From contig NC_064240.1 of the NCBI RefSeq assembly GCF_023101765.2, positions 1,736,001-1,800,000 on the forward strand: a DNA stretch of 64,000 nucleotides, written 5' to 3'. This document shows positions 22,692 to 35,301 of this stretch, one piece after another. The DNA is from Spodoptera frugiperda (lineage: Eukaryota > Arthropoda > Insecta > Lepidoptera > Noctuidae). The notes below the pieces were generated by a model, which searched no databases, was not told the DNA's origin, and saw nothing but the letters and a program-made list of their open reading frames with translations. Within the stretch, counting starts at the first letter, position 1. Each line of letters opens with the position of its first letter. A program made the translations under genes and the position numbers.

Positions 22692-23290
22692 ATAAAAAAC
22701 AATTTTAACAAAAAAAAAACCGACTTCAAAAAATAAATATTCCAAAACAAATTAATATGCACTAAAAAGTAAAAGAAATAATTGCGTATTTTTCAACAAC
22801 TTAATAGATCAACTAACTTTACTAACTCATCACACACATTATAATGTAAGTAGGTACAATTATTGTTATTTCTGGAGTCGGTGTCAGCCAACTAAGATAG
22901 GTTTGTTATTTACCTATTATCACAACAAAACATTACAGTTTTACACCAGTTGTAACTACCTACAACTGGTGTAAAACTGTAATGTTGAGTACCTACCTAG
23001 TGGTGGTTGAGTACCTACGTGGTTGAGTACCTACGTACCTACGTACTCAACCACCACTCCGCCCGTGCCGTGCTAGTTGTTGGCGTTTCCTAGGCTGACA
23101 CCGACTCCAAAAATAACAATAATTGTACCTACTTACATTATAATGTGTGTGATGAGTTAGTAAAGTTAGTTGATCTATTAAGTTGTTGAAAAATACGCAA
23201 TTATTTCTTTTACTTTTTAGTGCATATTAATTTGTTTTGGAATATTTATTTTTTGAAGTCGGTTTTTTTTTTGTTAAAATTGTTTTTTAT
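22692..23290. repeat. Large near-perfect inverted repeat with nested hairpins
   Basis: Arms of 198 bp (22692-22889 and 23093-23290) match with one mismatch that I could see (C or T near the inner edge). Each carries, near its outer edge, a stretch with the string 'aaaccgacttcaaaaa', an end motif also found at 23878-23897. The 203-bp centre holds two more dyads: 22929-22954 with 22961-22986 (26 bp, 6-base loop) and 22999-23014 with 23043-23058 (16 bp). No protein frame spans it. Arm identity implies recent origin or gene conversion. Confidence 0.85.
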
Positions 23291-23322
23291 TTCTTGATTT
23301 TTAGTGAATAACTTATTTGAGT

Positions 23323-23379
23323 ATGGGTCGACCTATTAAACGCGCTGCTCATATGAGACAGCGCCGTTTAAATGAATAA
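23323..23379 (+). pseudogene. Short basic ORF, possible Helitron Rep N-terminal relic
   Basis: The frame reads MGRPIKRAAHMRQRRLNE then stop (18 residues). It resembles the basic start of Helitron replication proteins, where a motif of the type R-x-RRxNE-T follows. The resemblance is short and could be chance. It starts 33 bp outside the right arm of the inverted repeat. Confidence 0.2.
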
Positions 23380-23659
23380 TATTAATATTTATCCATATTG
23401 ACGCATAATTACATTATTTTCAAATGTATATTAACCTGATACCCTTACTTATGATCTGCTGAGCCGACAGCTAACCAGTAACCTGTTCATAAGCTACATA
23501 CATAGTCAGTTGTCAAACACACAAACAGATTAGATACCCACATAGGTATACAGTCATGTAACTCAGACAACACATCAAGCTACCCATCATTCTATACCAG
23601 ATATGCTACTATCTGTCCTGAATTTTATGGCTACTGAGAAAGATAAGCTAGTATGCATC

Positions 23660-23900
23660 ACTTCAACGTAAACGCAGAGCTCATTCTGTTCATTTTTGAG
23701 GAGTTCCCTGGATTATCTTCCACATTTATGGTCAGACTTTAAAAATATGGGACCACACTGACATCGTACTCTTTCAAATACAAAAAGAATTTCTCAAATC
23801 GGTCTATAACTGCCGGAGATATCGATTAACATACATAAAAAAAAAAAAAAAATACGGTCGAATTGAGAACCTCCTCCTTTTTTTGAAGTCGGTTAAAAAT
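23660..23900 (-). mobile_element. Moth dispersed repeat with 'ccgacttcaaaa' end
   Basis: On the minus strand it begins 'aaccgacttcaaaaa', then 'aggaggttctcaattcgacc', an A/T run, 'cgatatctccggcagttat' and 'agaaattctttttgtatttg'. The 'cgcagagctcatt' box (23671 on) recurs at 15400. A T-rich run at 23836-23853 lies inside. I recognise it as a widespread lepidopteran element but cannot name its class. Confidence 0.5.
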
Positions 23901-24044
23901 GCACACAACTACCAACCAAAGTTCCAAAAGAACATATTCCACATTATCACACCTCACCATCAAACGTACTAAAAATCCAACCAATCTCTAACATCTTCAT
24001 TTTTCCGACAATAGTCACCTCATATTGCTAACACAAACACATAC

Positions 24045-24160
24045 CGCGGCGTCGCTCGCACAGTTACTTGTCAGGTACGTTCCGGGCGTCAAAGCGTGCC
24101 TCGCCGGATATTAGCTGGTTCACGGCTGTGACGACTTCCGATCGCTGCCGATATACATGT
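24045..24160. other. GC-richer, CpG-containing patch
   Basis: About 115 bp of clearly higher G+C with many CpG dinucleotides in AT-rich surroundings. A CAG|GTACGT string at about 24072-24080 would work as a splice donor. It could be a non-coding first exon, a regulatory patch or an unlisted repeat. There is no open frame to decide. Confidence 0.2.
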
Positions 24161-24363
24161 TACATGTAGCAACGTCAACGTGTGATTTCATGTTAGGTGA
24201 ACACATTTTAACACCATTTTTTTACAATAGTGTTTTAAAGAATGGTGTCTTTTATATAAATGTTCTAAGGTTTCCTCGAATAAGTGTTAGCGAATGGGAG
24301 TGAGAGGTTTCGATGCGTATTTTGGGAAATGATTTGAATGTTTTTCAGAAAAGCTTGATCAAT

Positions 24364-24530
24364 TATCCCCTTTCCAATCCCCGATTCCCCAAGAACCCTT
24401 AAATTGCTAACTCCCAAAAGGCCGGCAACGCACTTGTAACGCATCTGGTGTTTCGGGTGTCCATGGGTGGCAGGGATTGCTTACCATTAATCCATAGGCT
24501 CGTTTACCGGCTTATACTACAAAAAATAGA
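24364..24530 (+). mobile_element. Family C repeat, 3' half (C4)
   Basis: Contains 'ccaatccccgattccccaag', 'aaaaggccggcaacgcac', 'ctggtgtttcgggtgtcc', 'tgggtggcagggattgctta' and a short A tail. The 5' half (seen at 39093) is missing. Confidence 0.65.
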
Positions 24531-26260
24531 CCAAACAAGGAAAAATTTCAAAAGTTTTTTTTTCTCAATGGGAACGCCATGAGTGCCATCGTCATTTTGA
24601 TACTCTTATCTCAATCTATTTGGTGTCGCGCAATATCAACCGTTTCATCTTATTCCATTTACTTTGACTACATTGGTATTGATGTTTATCGAAAAATACT
24701 CTATTTGTAATCAATATCTTTTGCAACTATATCAAAACTTTAATCAAGTAAAACAGACGTAACAGCACTAATCAAAGTAAGGCGTGCGACAAATCACAAA
24801 ATTAAATATTCGCTTTTTATTTACTCTACTGACTGTATAGACAGTGACAATGCACAATAATTGGTAAACAGACTATATTTTGATTGAATTGGAGTTTCTT
24901 TTTTTTGTAGATGTTTTTGTTTACAAATTTTAGGCTGCTGCAAAGACGCAAGAGAAGCTAGGGTGTCTGATGTTCAATTTCCGGGTCGAGAAAGGCATTT
25001 GGGGGTTGTTGGGTTTACGAATTGACTTGCTTGGTATAACCTAATAAGAAACAATATTTGCTTTTGGCTACATGCAACCGAATGGAAACAAAAACATTTT
25101 TGAACCGATATGAACGAAAACTGAAACTAGTGTGCTGCACTGAAAATTAGGACATAGGCTTTGACTGATGATTCCTGATGATGATGACTGATGACTGGTA
25201 AAGAAATATTTTAACTTTCTAAAGTCAAAATAACTTGCGTCATCTATATGGGTATTTTTTTTTATAAACATACTCATTTTATTGCACCAAGTTTTACAAC
25301 CAATAAATATTATGAGCTATAAAAATAAAAATATCATTTTAAAAGCAAACAATTTTCAATAAAAGAATCCATCATGCGTATTAAAAGACGGGATCGGTCT
25401 AATCGAGCGTGCTCACTTATTATGTAGAAGTTAATCACTATGCGTTATTAGCTCCAACGCTTTTAATATTGCGATTGATTGCACTTTCGCAAACATTGGT
25501 GAGATGTTGAGCCAACATGTTGGTGTATTTGTTGGGTGAGGTTTATGATCGAAATTATAGATTTTAAAGAAATCAGTGTTACTAATTTTTATAGTATTTT
25601 GGACAATTGTTATTAAATTATCTATAATAATAAAGGTCTTACGTAGGTCGGATTTTTTGGATTAATAATACCTTAATGAGTCTTTTCATTAATCTCGAAT
25701 TGTATAAGAATCTGCGGTAACAAATAGACTTTGTTTTTCAGTTGAAGAATGGGGTAAATAATTTTCATGTTCTCGATTCTAATGAGAATTCATAGCAAAG
25801 GGGTTCACTAATAGTAATTATTTATTGTTATAACTAACGGGTAAATGTCATACCTACTACTCTACTACTACCGAAACCTTTAGGACTTTTTTTTTAAACC
25901 TTTAGGACTGGGATATATAAATTAAAGAAATATACAAATAAAGTAATAATATAAACCTGAAATAACGTATCACTTTCTATCATTAAATCAATATGTAAAT
26001 AAAACAGTTACATAAATGTGTTTTAAATGTTGCATAGTCTTCCTTGCAGTGTGTATTTTATTTAATATGTAGATGCGTCGATTGATTGTCGGGACTTTTG
26101 TATCTCTCGTCAAATGGATATCGCGTAGTTTCAATTTGAATCACTAGTAAGTAATTGCGGGGTTTATTAGCTAGGGAGATGAATGTACAGAGGGAATAGT
26201 TATTAATTTGTTATTTTAATTAACTATTATTATTTAAAATAACTATCTCAAATTGACTAG
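24531..26260. other. Long AT-rich stretch
   Basis: No recognised repeat. A short run of GATGA/TGACT repeats at 25163-25198 lies inside a chance minus-strand ORF (25068-25277). Nothing else seen. Confidence 0.25.
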
Positions 26261-26370
26261 ACTGCTTCGTTGGTTGAGGGGTCTCGAGTTCGATCCACGG
26301 GTCGAGCAAAGTATTGCTGGGCCATTTAAGGCTTATAACACAAACGGTGAAAAGTAGGTGTACAGTTCAT
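26261..26370 (+). mobile_element. Family B SINE, tRNA-like head (B4)
   Basis: Plus-strand head region: 'tgcttcgttggttgagg', the B-box-like 'gagttcgatcc', 'gcaaagtattgctgggcc' and 'aacggtgaaaagtaggtg'. It stops before the 3' half. Confidence 0.6.
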
Positions 26371-26897
26371 TGTTTCATTGTCATTATCTCGAATTCGTAA
26401 ATGGTGTTTTAACTAATTGACAAAAATTTTCTAGTAACAAAAAGAGGAAAAATATTATTCAACTAACTGCTTTCCTGCTTTGTCATTTCCTGAAATGTTT
26501 TGATTTTGTCAAACACTTTCTCTTCATCTCCTACATATTTATTTCGTTATTAGTAGAGAGTGAACTTAGATTCTAGTATAAAAAATAATCAAAAAGTATT
26601 TAAAAATCTTAATAACATTACCTATATGAATCATTCGTCTTCAGGACCACTAAAATCCTTAAAAAGAACCTACATACATATATTATACGAACACATAAAA
26701 TAGCAATTTTTACACATTACGAAGAAAACCGAGAGGGTATCGTCTAAAATCATAATCCTTTACAACTTCCCCGGCTGGGTACATAAAAACCGGTTTCAGC
26801 TTTTATAATAATTTGATTCCGTACAATCGGAATTGGGTCAGCAACGAGAAGGATTTACTAGACTTGGTTCTGTAGTTATTTTTTTAAAGAAGGTTTA
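26371..26897. other. AT-rich spacer
   Basis: AT-rich; nothing recognised between the B4 and D1 copies. Confidence 0.25.
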
Positions 26898-27088
26898 CCC
26901 CTCTCTAGGACTTTTTCTTATGTCGTAGGTACGTTTGCAAACATACAAGTTCACAATACACAACGCACCCAGATCCAAAACAACAATTTTGTGGATCACA
27001 CACAGAATTGCTCCGTACTGGAATCAAACCTGCTTCCAGTACGTAGCAAGTTTTGCAAGGCAGCCACCGCGCCAACCGTATATTTCAG
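26898..27088 (-). mobile_element. Family D tRNA-headed SINE (D1)
   Basis: On the minus strand it runs from a tRNA-like head (complement of 'gccaccgcgccaaccg') through 'gtgtgatccaca' to 'tgtatgtttgcaaacgtac'. The B-box is mutated here ('ggaatcaaacct' on the plus strand). Best understood by comparison with D3. Confidence 0.6.
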
Positions 27089-27114
27089 TCAGATTTTCAA
27101 AATTAGTTCTAATA

Positions 27115-27156
27115 AATCACAACCATTTGATGTTCGTGAATCAAATGGTTGTGATT
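27115..27156. repeat. Perfect 16-bp hairpin
   Basis: Arms AATCACAACCATTTGA (27115-27130) and its exact complement (27141-27156) around a 10-base loop. It sits just after the D1 SINE head. Confidence 0.7.
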
Positions 27157-30100
27157 GTTTTTGTAAAGATTTAGGTAGATTAGAAAGGAGATAATTTCTA
27201 CCTTAGACATTACTATTTAAAGCAAATGTATGGTATTGACGACGTATTTCACTGCGTAACACTAAAAATAATAAATACACCATAAACCACACTGATGGTC
27301 AACTTTTCTTACAATTTACGATTCAACACTCAAATTACACATTTTATGTTTACGCATGGCAATACTCGTAATAAACATTACGACTTGAGTGTCAATTTTG
27401 TGAATTGACATCACTTTGCAAATTGCGACCAGTCGCTCTTAATGACTATAATTTAAGGACCATTTTTAAATGTCAATTAAAATTGGTTTTAGTAGGTCGT
27501 TTCGAGTACTTATAAATAGAATGGTGAAATTCTATTTTGAGAACCGTTTTTTGTAGCGTATTTTGTTATACTGGTTAAAAGTATTTACCGAAATAACTAT
27601 CAAGTACAATATTTCAAGTTCCAAAACATATCGCCTACATATTTCAGGCCCAAAAGTTAGATTTACTTTGAAGAAAAAAAGCTAAAAGTATTTATTGTAC
27701 CACCCATATTATTAAACGCCTACATACTTTATGTATATTTATAATTATACCCAAAACCAACATAATTTCGCTACACACTAAATATAACTCAATACAACCC
27801 TTGGTCCTTCGGTCCGCAATGTAACAAAGCTACTAACTAATAGACCCAAAGCGATATTCATCATAGGACAAAGCCCACAAAATGCTTTCAAAATACCAGC
27901 GAACAAGCCGTTTTGAAACAGCACAGACGGAAGGACAACAAATTGTAATTTGTATGATAATGAAGGAGGAACATTGGTAGCGTGACGAGGAACGCTTAGC
28001 GATCGCTTTATCGTCGCTTGTCATTCAATGGCTTTATTTCTGTTTATTTTTTTAAATTTGAAATCTGTAATTTTTTATAGTGAACTTTTTTTAATGATGT
28101 TGATTGGATCTAACGTTGACGGATGTGTATAAGGTTTAGATTTGTGTCACTCTTACCGAGCTCGGCACTAGAAAAGGTGGTGAAATTTTACATGTAATTA
28201 AAACATCTGTTTCACAGTGTTTTAGTCTTAGAGATTTCCTTAAAACACTGAATGAAAGGTGGCAATAAACCTATCTGTTGTCACTTCAGAATGAATACTA
28301 CTAAATAGAGAAACCATTTTAGTGATAACCGTGGATACATATAACTACTACAGATGTAGAATAAATAAATATAGAACATTTTAAAATAAAATAATATTTT
28401 AATAATAACAAAAGAACACAAGTCTGGTTCTAACTCTTCCTTTTAATGTCTCTCTCACATAATTCTTGCAAAGTTATTTTAATCGTATCAACTCCATCGC
28501 TCACAGTGCGTCGAGACGCTCGCAGCTAATTAATTAACTTAGACGTCACGCTCCATTTATTGAAGGGCGAACTTAATATGTTTTTCTATGTCGAACTTCT
28601 CTCTACCTACGCATCTATTAATATGTCGAAGAGCGTTACAAAGTACTTGTTTACTGACATTTTTTAAGCCTTTCAACTCTATAATTCACTTATCAAATGT
28701 AGAATCATTTGAGAGGGAGATAGGAAGAAGAAGACAGAGTGAGAAAGAGAGAGAAAGATGACGCGTTTTGCACCTATGTTAATTATCATGTCAATACACA
28801 GCTGAATTATAAACAGAACCAATTAAATCCAAAAATGTTCAACTAAAGACCAAAACTAAATTAGTCTCTTAAAATTTAAAACAGTAATTTAAGCAAACAA
28901 ATTGTACATTGTGCAGGTCTAATTCCTTGTAGCGCAAATTATAGTCGTGCCTTCCAAAAGGCTCTGGGGACTCGGTTCCCAAGTCAAGTCAATGAATATT
29001 AACTTGTTACGAAGTTTAACATTATTTGCAGGACGCCTTTAAAAAGGTATTTTTCTGAGACCTCTCCTAATTTGATAGTAATTAAGCTTGTTACTTAGTG
29101 GTCCCGTGACACTTAAACTTTTACTAGACGAAGACGCCAACTCCCAGTTGCTTGGCAGTTTCCATTTAATAGTTGTGATGGTTATTTTTATTAAGTTATT
29201 TAGTTTTCTTAATTAATTGGTCCTCTTGCTTTTTCTAGGAGCAGGTGTGTTGAACAACTCGTGATGGAGTTGTTTTTAAAAGTGTTTAGAAAGTTACGTT
29301 TTAATGAATGGTTGTGTGAGTGGTTAGTTGATTACTTTTTTACCATTTATCAAAATCTTCTAAGTATTAAACAAGGGCTAACTTTAGATAGTAATTGGTT
29401 ACATTTTGAATTTAAAGACTTAAAGTTGTATACTGTATTTTATCAACGTGAATATCAAGGTGTCAATATCAAGTTTATTGCTTATAAATTTATTACATTT
29501 TCAGTCAATTACTTCAAAAAATTCTACACGTGTCATTTTAAAAGCCTTTTTCTAAAAATATTATATATCATGGTATAGTATCCTTATACTTAACACAAAG
29601 TGAAGTAATATCGTGTGTCTAATAAACTTGAGTTCATAAAGAAAAATAAAATAAAAGGAACAACGAAGCATCTCTCCCCATTACCTTATTCCCAATAAAT
29701 TCAATAAAACCTTACAAAAATAAGGAGGAAAAAATGTCACAACGGGTTCAGCACGCGTGAATTCTATAATCGGGTTCTCATGTCACTTTGTAATGAGTTT
29801 ATTTTCAGGCCTGAAAAGATAAAAGGCTTCGAGTTTCGATATTGAAAGGTCTGAATTAAGGTTCGTGGATAACACACTCACGTTTTTGCAATGTAAAAAT
29901 GCCTAATATATTCGAGCCTAAAACGATTTTGATCATTTTCTTTCATGCGTGAAAAAGGACCACAAACTACGGCCAAGTTTTGGTCCTATAGTTTGGTAAC
30001 ATATTTTGAGGCTTATTTTTATGTGGGCAAACGTGAATTGCGGTTAAATCTTTGTAAGTATTTGTTGATTTACCTGGTATTCTGACATACATCTCATAGT

Positions 30101-32180
30101 CTACATCTCATGTGACTTTCTTTGAAGTTAGGCGTGGCATGTAGTTACATCGGTGTTCTTGCAGTGTATAACTTTATTGCCAAACTCTATACGTAAACTG
30201 TATTGTTTCCCAAATTATACGTATTAATACTATCATCTTATTATTATCCCATACATAAAAACTATATATCACATAATACTCATAACACTTTCACAGTCAA
30301 ACTAAAGCCTTGCCATACACATATTTTCATCAACTTTCAACCGAAACGCACACAGCGACACACAGACAGGCATAAATATTCCAAATACCATCCACATTCA
30401 TATTCCGCTCGCCACACAGTAATTCGTTCTGAGATGAGCGTTGTGTCGTCTCCTGTCATTTCCCTTCTCGACCAGGGGACGAGGAGACAGATATTATTGC
30501 GCCAGGGTGATTATGACCCGTTATGAAATGACCAAGGGATTTGTTAGATAAAGGGTCTGATTAATGTTTTGTGTCTTACTTTTGGAAGTAATGCTATGTG
30601 TAAAAGTTGGGTAAAAAAATGGAATTGTGACTGATAAGGAGGTTAGAAGTTTGTGACGATTTGTTAAAATAAGAATAAAATGTCTTTAATTGCTGTACCT
30701 GTTGGCTGATTAAATTTATTTTTTTCGTTTTATTCTTTATTTACTGATAGTTTTACGAAGTATGTAAGTGAACCATTTTCGATGGCTAAACAAATCGATG
30801 CGAGACTTGAAAAGTATGTATTGTATACTTAACTATGGTTGTCTATGTGCTGCGCCAGCATCTATTATATACACTATTCACAATGATTTTAAATAAAAAT
30901 TAGATAATTTTAATAAAATTAAATAAAATCATCAACCATTATGCACGTAATAAAAAAGGATTGGATTCATTCAACCTTACTACAGGAACCATCCGTAAAC
31001 ACACGTAGAAAATTTACAACGGCTCTGATTTCCCGAACCCAATAACAATAACTCCTCCCCATGATCTCGACAATTTTCTAAGCAATAAAAACAAATAATA
31101 ATCTATTAATCAAGCAAGGAGTTCTGGCGACCAATAAAATGGGGGCGTGGGGCGTGAAATTAATAAATCCATTATAACACAATGTTCGGCGGTGGCTTTT
31201 TCTGTCAGCGACAACCCTGGATTTATTACTAGTAGGTGGGTGTGGCTGGTAGGGTTTGGTAGCTAAGTGGGTGAAATAAAAACTAAGATTGCCAATGGTT
31301 TACTATGAACTCAGATTTTGCTTAGTCGTGTTTAGATGGAGGCCAAGAAGAAGAGTATTAACAGCCAAGTTACTGGTGTATTTAAAAAAAAAAGACAGAA
31401 AATAAGTCTGCCAATAAACAAAACAAATTCAAAATCATGCTTTACATAACCTTCGAAAAATTCCAAAAATTCATAATTAAAAAACATCAAAATTAAATCT
31501 TTTCAATTAAAATTTCCACTGTATACAGTAAACAAATTAAACAGACCACAGTAACGAACAATACGTGATATAATTAATCTGCTCGTATCTAATGAACTGA
31601 CCCTTGTCAGAGAACAAACATTGAATGGAGCTACACAAGGCGGCATATCAAGGTATACAAACCAGTATAATTAGAACGTCTAATGTACGAAAACATCATA
31701 TAAGTTGAGACTATGATAAACTGGTTTTGTATAACTCATTGACACAGTTGCACATAAAGTTATACATCACCAGTGTAAACTGACCGTTGAACGTATGGAA
31801 AGATGAAACAAAGCGAGATCATGATGAACTGGTTTTGTATAGCTCTATAAAATAACTCTTGGGTGTATCCTACAATGTAACATCCGCGAGAAAGGGATAA
31901 TGTAACGGAGTCCTCGCAATATGGCCGAGGCCGTATAAGTTATGGCTGTGGCAGACATCGTCAGCTTTGTTTGAATTAATGTCTCGTGACCTTGACTCGA
32001 GGAGAAAATTATATTAATGGTCTAGTGGACGAACAAGACTATTTACTTATGCTGTCTGGGTTGATACATTGTTGTTGGTATATTCTTCATATGTATGTAC
32101 ATTATGTACTACATGTACTGTAAAAAGTGTTTAAAAGGGTTAATCAATGTCAATTATTTAATTGTCTTGTTTCAGTCCCT
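27157..32180. other. Five-kilobase stretch without recognised repeats
   Basis: The longest repeat-poor part of the window. Open frames at 29261-29578 (105 codons, Phe/Leu/Lys-rich) and 30203-30526 (107 codons, starting in AT-rich DNA) have no recognised motif. Two similar strings, 'tgataaactggttttgtata' (31714) and a close match about 108 bp on (31822), form a weak direct repeat. A region less littered by transposons could contain host regulatory or intronic sequence, but I see no exon. Confidence 0.3.
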
Positions 32181-32187
32181 AGCTCAC

Positions 32188-32464
32188 GAGTCCGCGCGAG
32201 CAACGGTAGCCCGCCGCCCGACCAGAACCAGACCCATGCGTGCGGCGCGTCGCGTTCCACCCGCCTCGCCATCAGACCTCTACAGATAGGGCCCAGTAGG
32301 GCTGATGCCTAATACGAAGCTGCGGACTACCTAGCGGGTTTGCCCTCCGGCTCGACAAGCAGGTGTAGGAACGGGGTGGTTTTTAGTCAGTAAGGGTCTG
32401 AAACTCCTTCGCACTTGCCCTGACGAGAAAAGTCATTGGATGATTTTCTCCTCTTTTTAAAAAA
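32188..32464 (+). mobile_element. Family A insertion with 7-bp direct repeats (A9)
   Basis: Plus-oriented, flanked by AGCTCAC at 32181-32187 and 32465-32471. The 5' part 'cgccgcccgaccagaacc' is the segment shared with the LINE 3' UTR at 41365. The 3' part has 'agtcagtaagggtctgaaac', 'gtcattggatgattttctcc' and an A-rich end. Overlapping short open frames are incidental. Confidence 0.7.
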
Positions 32465-32471
32465 AGCTCAC

Positions 32472-34252
32472 AACTAAAATTGATTCAGGGTTTAGCTACA
32501 CCTGATGAAGTGCATGTACACTTAGAAGAAATATTTTCACCGTACACTCAATGTGCCTTTAAATCGTTTAAGCATGGATTAATTATACAGTAGACATGAT
32601 TACATTATCTGAATTACACAACATCTATTACAATCGGTACCTGTCATAGAAGTGAAGCTCAGCGCGTGATTATTGTACATAACTAGCTCAACGACGCATT
32701 TCTCCGTATATTGGCTGCTTATTAGTATTTACCACCTCCAAAACCAATTAAGTGGAACAGGTGTTTGCAACTTGTCACTTTGGGGGGACTTGCGATTATT
32801 AAACCCAACACATTATTGTTATAATAGATTTCGGGTACTTTGGGAGGCCGGATCTTGCAATTACCTCCTTGAAAGGAGTTATAGGAGGTACAAATGAGGT
32901 AATAAGCCATTGATTATATTGGGCTGTTATTAAAGTAATATTACTTTGAGTTAAATTGTAGTACTGTGACTGTTTTATTGAAGGTATTGGGTAAAGTAAT
33001 TATTTTACTCTTCTTCTATTGTGCACGTATGTTATACGCTTGCCTGAAATCTAATACAATAATCAGTATTTAGTATTCATATTTCATCACTCAGTCCAAA
33101 TTCACCCATTTTGTTATTATAGTCAGTAACATTCGTATTATTCGCTGCTGCCAATATTACATCCCTGAAACTAATCACAACAAACTAACCAATTACTATA
33201 CGACTCTAACTCTACAAAACACAAAATGATCAACAGCCCAAAACAATCAAAACTTGCTCCATAAATTACAACCAGATTGCACCGATAAATACGATACAAA
33301 TTGTTCTTAAAGTCCCTCTTGTATGCAATTCCAGTAACAAATTTGATATCCAAAGAGCCAATCTCAGCCGTATCTTCATAAGATGGTACATATTAATTGG
33401 CATTCGATTAAATCTCCAATCTGTTTCTATGCTATGGTATTTCGAGCCCGAATGAGATACAAAATTGGATTTGTACTGCAATATCTATTCGACGGCTGTT
33501 GTATTATGGACCAGTAACTTAATAAGACCCCATTTCTTCAAGGAGGTTGTCACTAAAGGTTTTCCGATGGACTTATTAGATATTTTTTTTCAATTATGGC
33601 AGGTTGTGCTGTTTACCTTTAACCTGTCTCTAAGGACCAAAAGGACCAAGCATTTTGTTTACAATATAGGAAAAGATTTTTAATTAGTTTTGAGTTTTTT
33701 GTTTCCCGTAGAGCTCTTCCTTGGTTATTTCTAATTTATTATAGTCTTCATCTTCATCTATTACTATCCATTTTTGCTAAGCATATCCATTTTTACTTAT
33801 TACCTACATACTTATTCAAAACACTATAATCATAATTATGATTCCCAAATGATTCCCAAAGCTCATTCAATTTCGTGAAATCATTTCTTCAAATATAATT
33901 GTTTCCTTATCACACAGCATACAAAGCCATTAAGAACCTCTTGACAGGCGAACAATTTTTGACGCTTTTCGAGCTTTAGGGTTCTCTGTCACCAGTATAC
34001 TGGACAAGGACTATTAAAAGAGCTATTTTTATATGTCTCCCGTGTTTTAAAGAGTCGAAAATATTACAGCTTAATATCACATTTTTGGTAGCAACTGAGC
34101 AAATCTAGTGGATCATCTGATAGTGTGTAATTTACGCAGTAAAACACAACGCACATGTTGTCTCACGCTGGCGTGAGAGGTCTATGTTAGAGTCCGATCG
34201 AAAACTCACACAAATCCAAATCCAGTACTTTCTTTGACAATGGTTAAATGGG
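32472..34252. other. No gene recognised
   Basis: Several small overlapping frames (32673-32897, 33266-33481, 33465-33683) lie on both strands without known motifs. AT-rich throughout. Confidence 0.25.
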
Positions 34253-34341
34253 TTTTTTTATGCAATTAGACGAAAACGAGCAGATGGATCACCTGATAGT
34301 AAGCGATCAGCGCCACCCATGGATATCCGCAACACCAAAAT
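34253..34341 (-). mobile_element. Family C fragment (C5)
   Basis: Reverse copy of the 3' end: 'gatggatcacctgatagtaa', 'gcgccacccatgg', 'tccgcaacacc'. About 90 bp remain. Confidence 0.55.
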
Positions 34342-35301
34342 AGTTAATAGGTTAGCAAAACGATTTTATTTTGATTTAATAATTACAACCCTAATCCTAA
34401 TAATCACTTACCTACGGAACCAAGTGTGTAAGGTAAATTCACACTTATACATTCTTTAGCAAGGGTCTAACGAGCGTCATAAAAAACGAATTAGTGAACC
34501 CCGGTTCCGGAGCGTTGGATTTTTGAAGGCTTTATATTACTAGTACATGAGTGTTATTTTTGATATCTCATAAAAAGTTGGGTAAGCTGAAAATCTATTC
34601 ATGATTACAGAATTTTTCATCTTACGAGGTTTTTCGGGAGATCAGAATATTGGGTTTCGTCAAGAGATTAAAAATTTTCCCGTTATAATATTTCAGCATT
34701 TTTTTTTTACTTTCAATACTACTTTATTTAGTAAACCTTGTGTGTCAGCAAAATAGAAAAGGCATTGGTACTACCTTTATTACGTTGCGGTTCAAGAATT
34801 AATTTTACTTTACGTAGACCTCTATCTAGGTAGAAAAAGGGTAGAAGCTAGGTCTTTTAAAATTGGCCAGGCTGAACATGTGGTGTCCAACACCGAATGT
34901 ATAGGTTAATTTAAACATTACAGTATATTGAATCGACAACATACGTCAGTGAAGCTTTATACAGGATGATATAAATATGTGTACCGAGTGATATTTATTA
35001 GGGTCATATTACATACATACGCGTGACTCGGTTCGCTGGGCACAGGGCTGAACTGGGAAACACCGATAGTTTCGTCGAATGGAATGTTTACCTTATTTGA
35101 TAGGATTTTGTTTACACCTTTCGTGTGTTATACACATGTTATATTAATATTCGAATATAGGCGAAGACCAAAGTGAAATATGAATTGTAAACAAACTAAG
35201 TGAACCGGTTAGTCAAATCAAATAGCACTTATGTGCTTCTATTCTTTTGGTCAAAATAACAATCAAATAGAATGAAGAAGAGGGAAAACAGTGACTTAAG
35301 A
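34342..35301. other. No recognised element
   Basis: AT-rich with a balanced part near 35020-35080. No open frame or repeat identified. Confidence 0.25.

Noticed and set aside
29261..29578. 105-codon ORF rich in Phe and Leu as a membrane protein
   Set aside because: Hydrophobic composition follows from AT-rich DNA. No defined membrane segments, motif or neighbouring exon support it.
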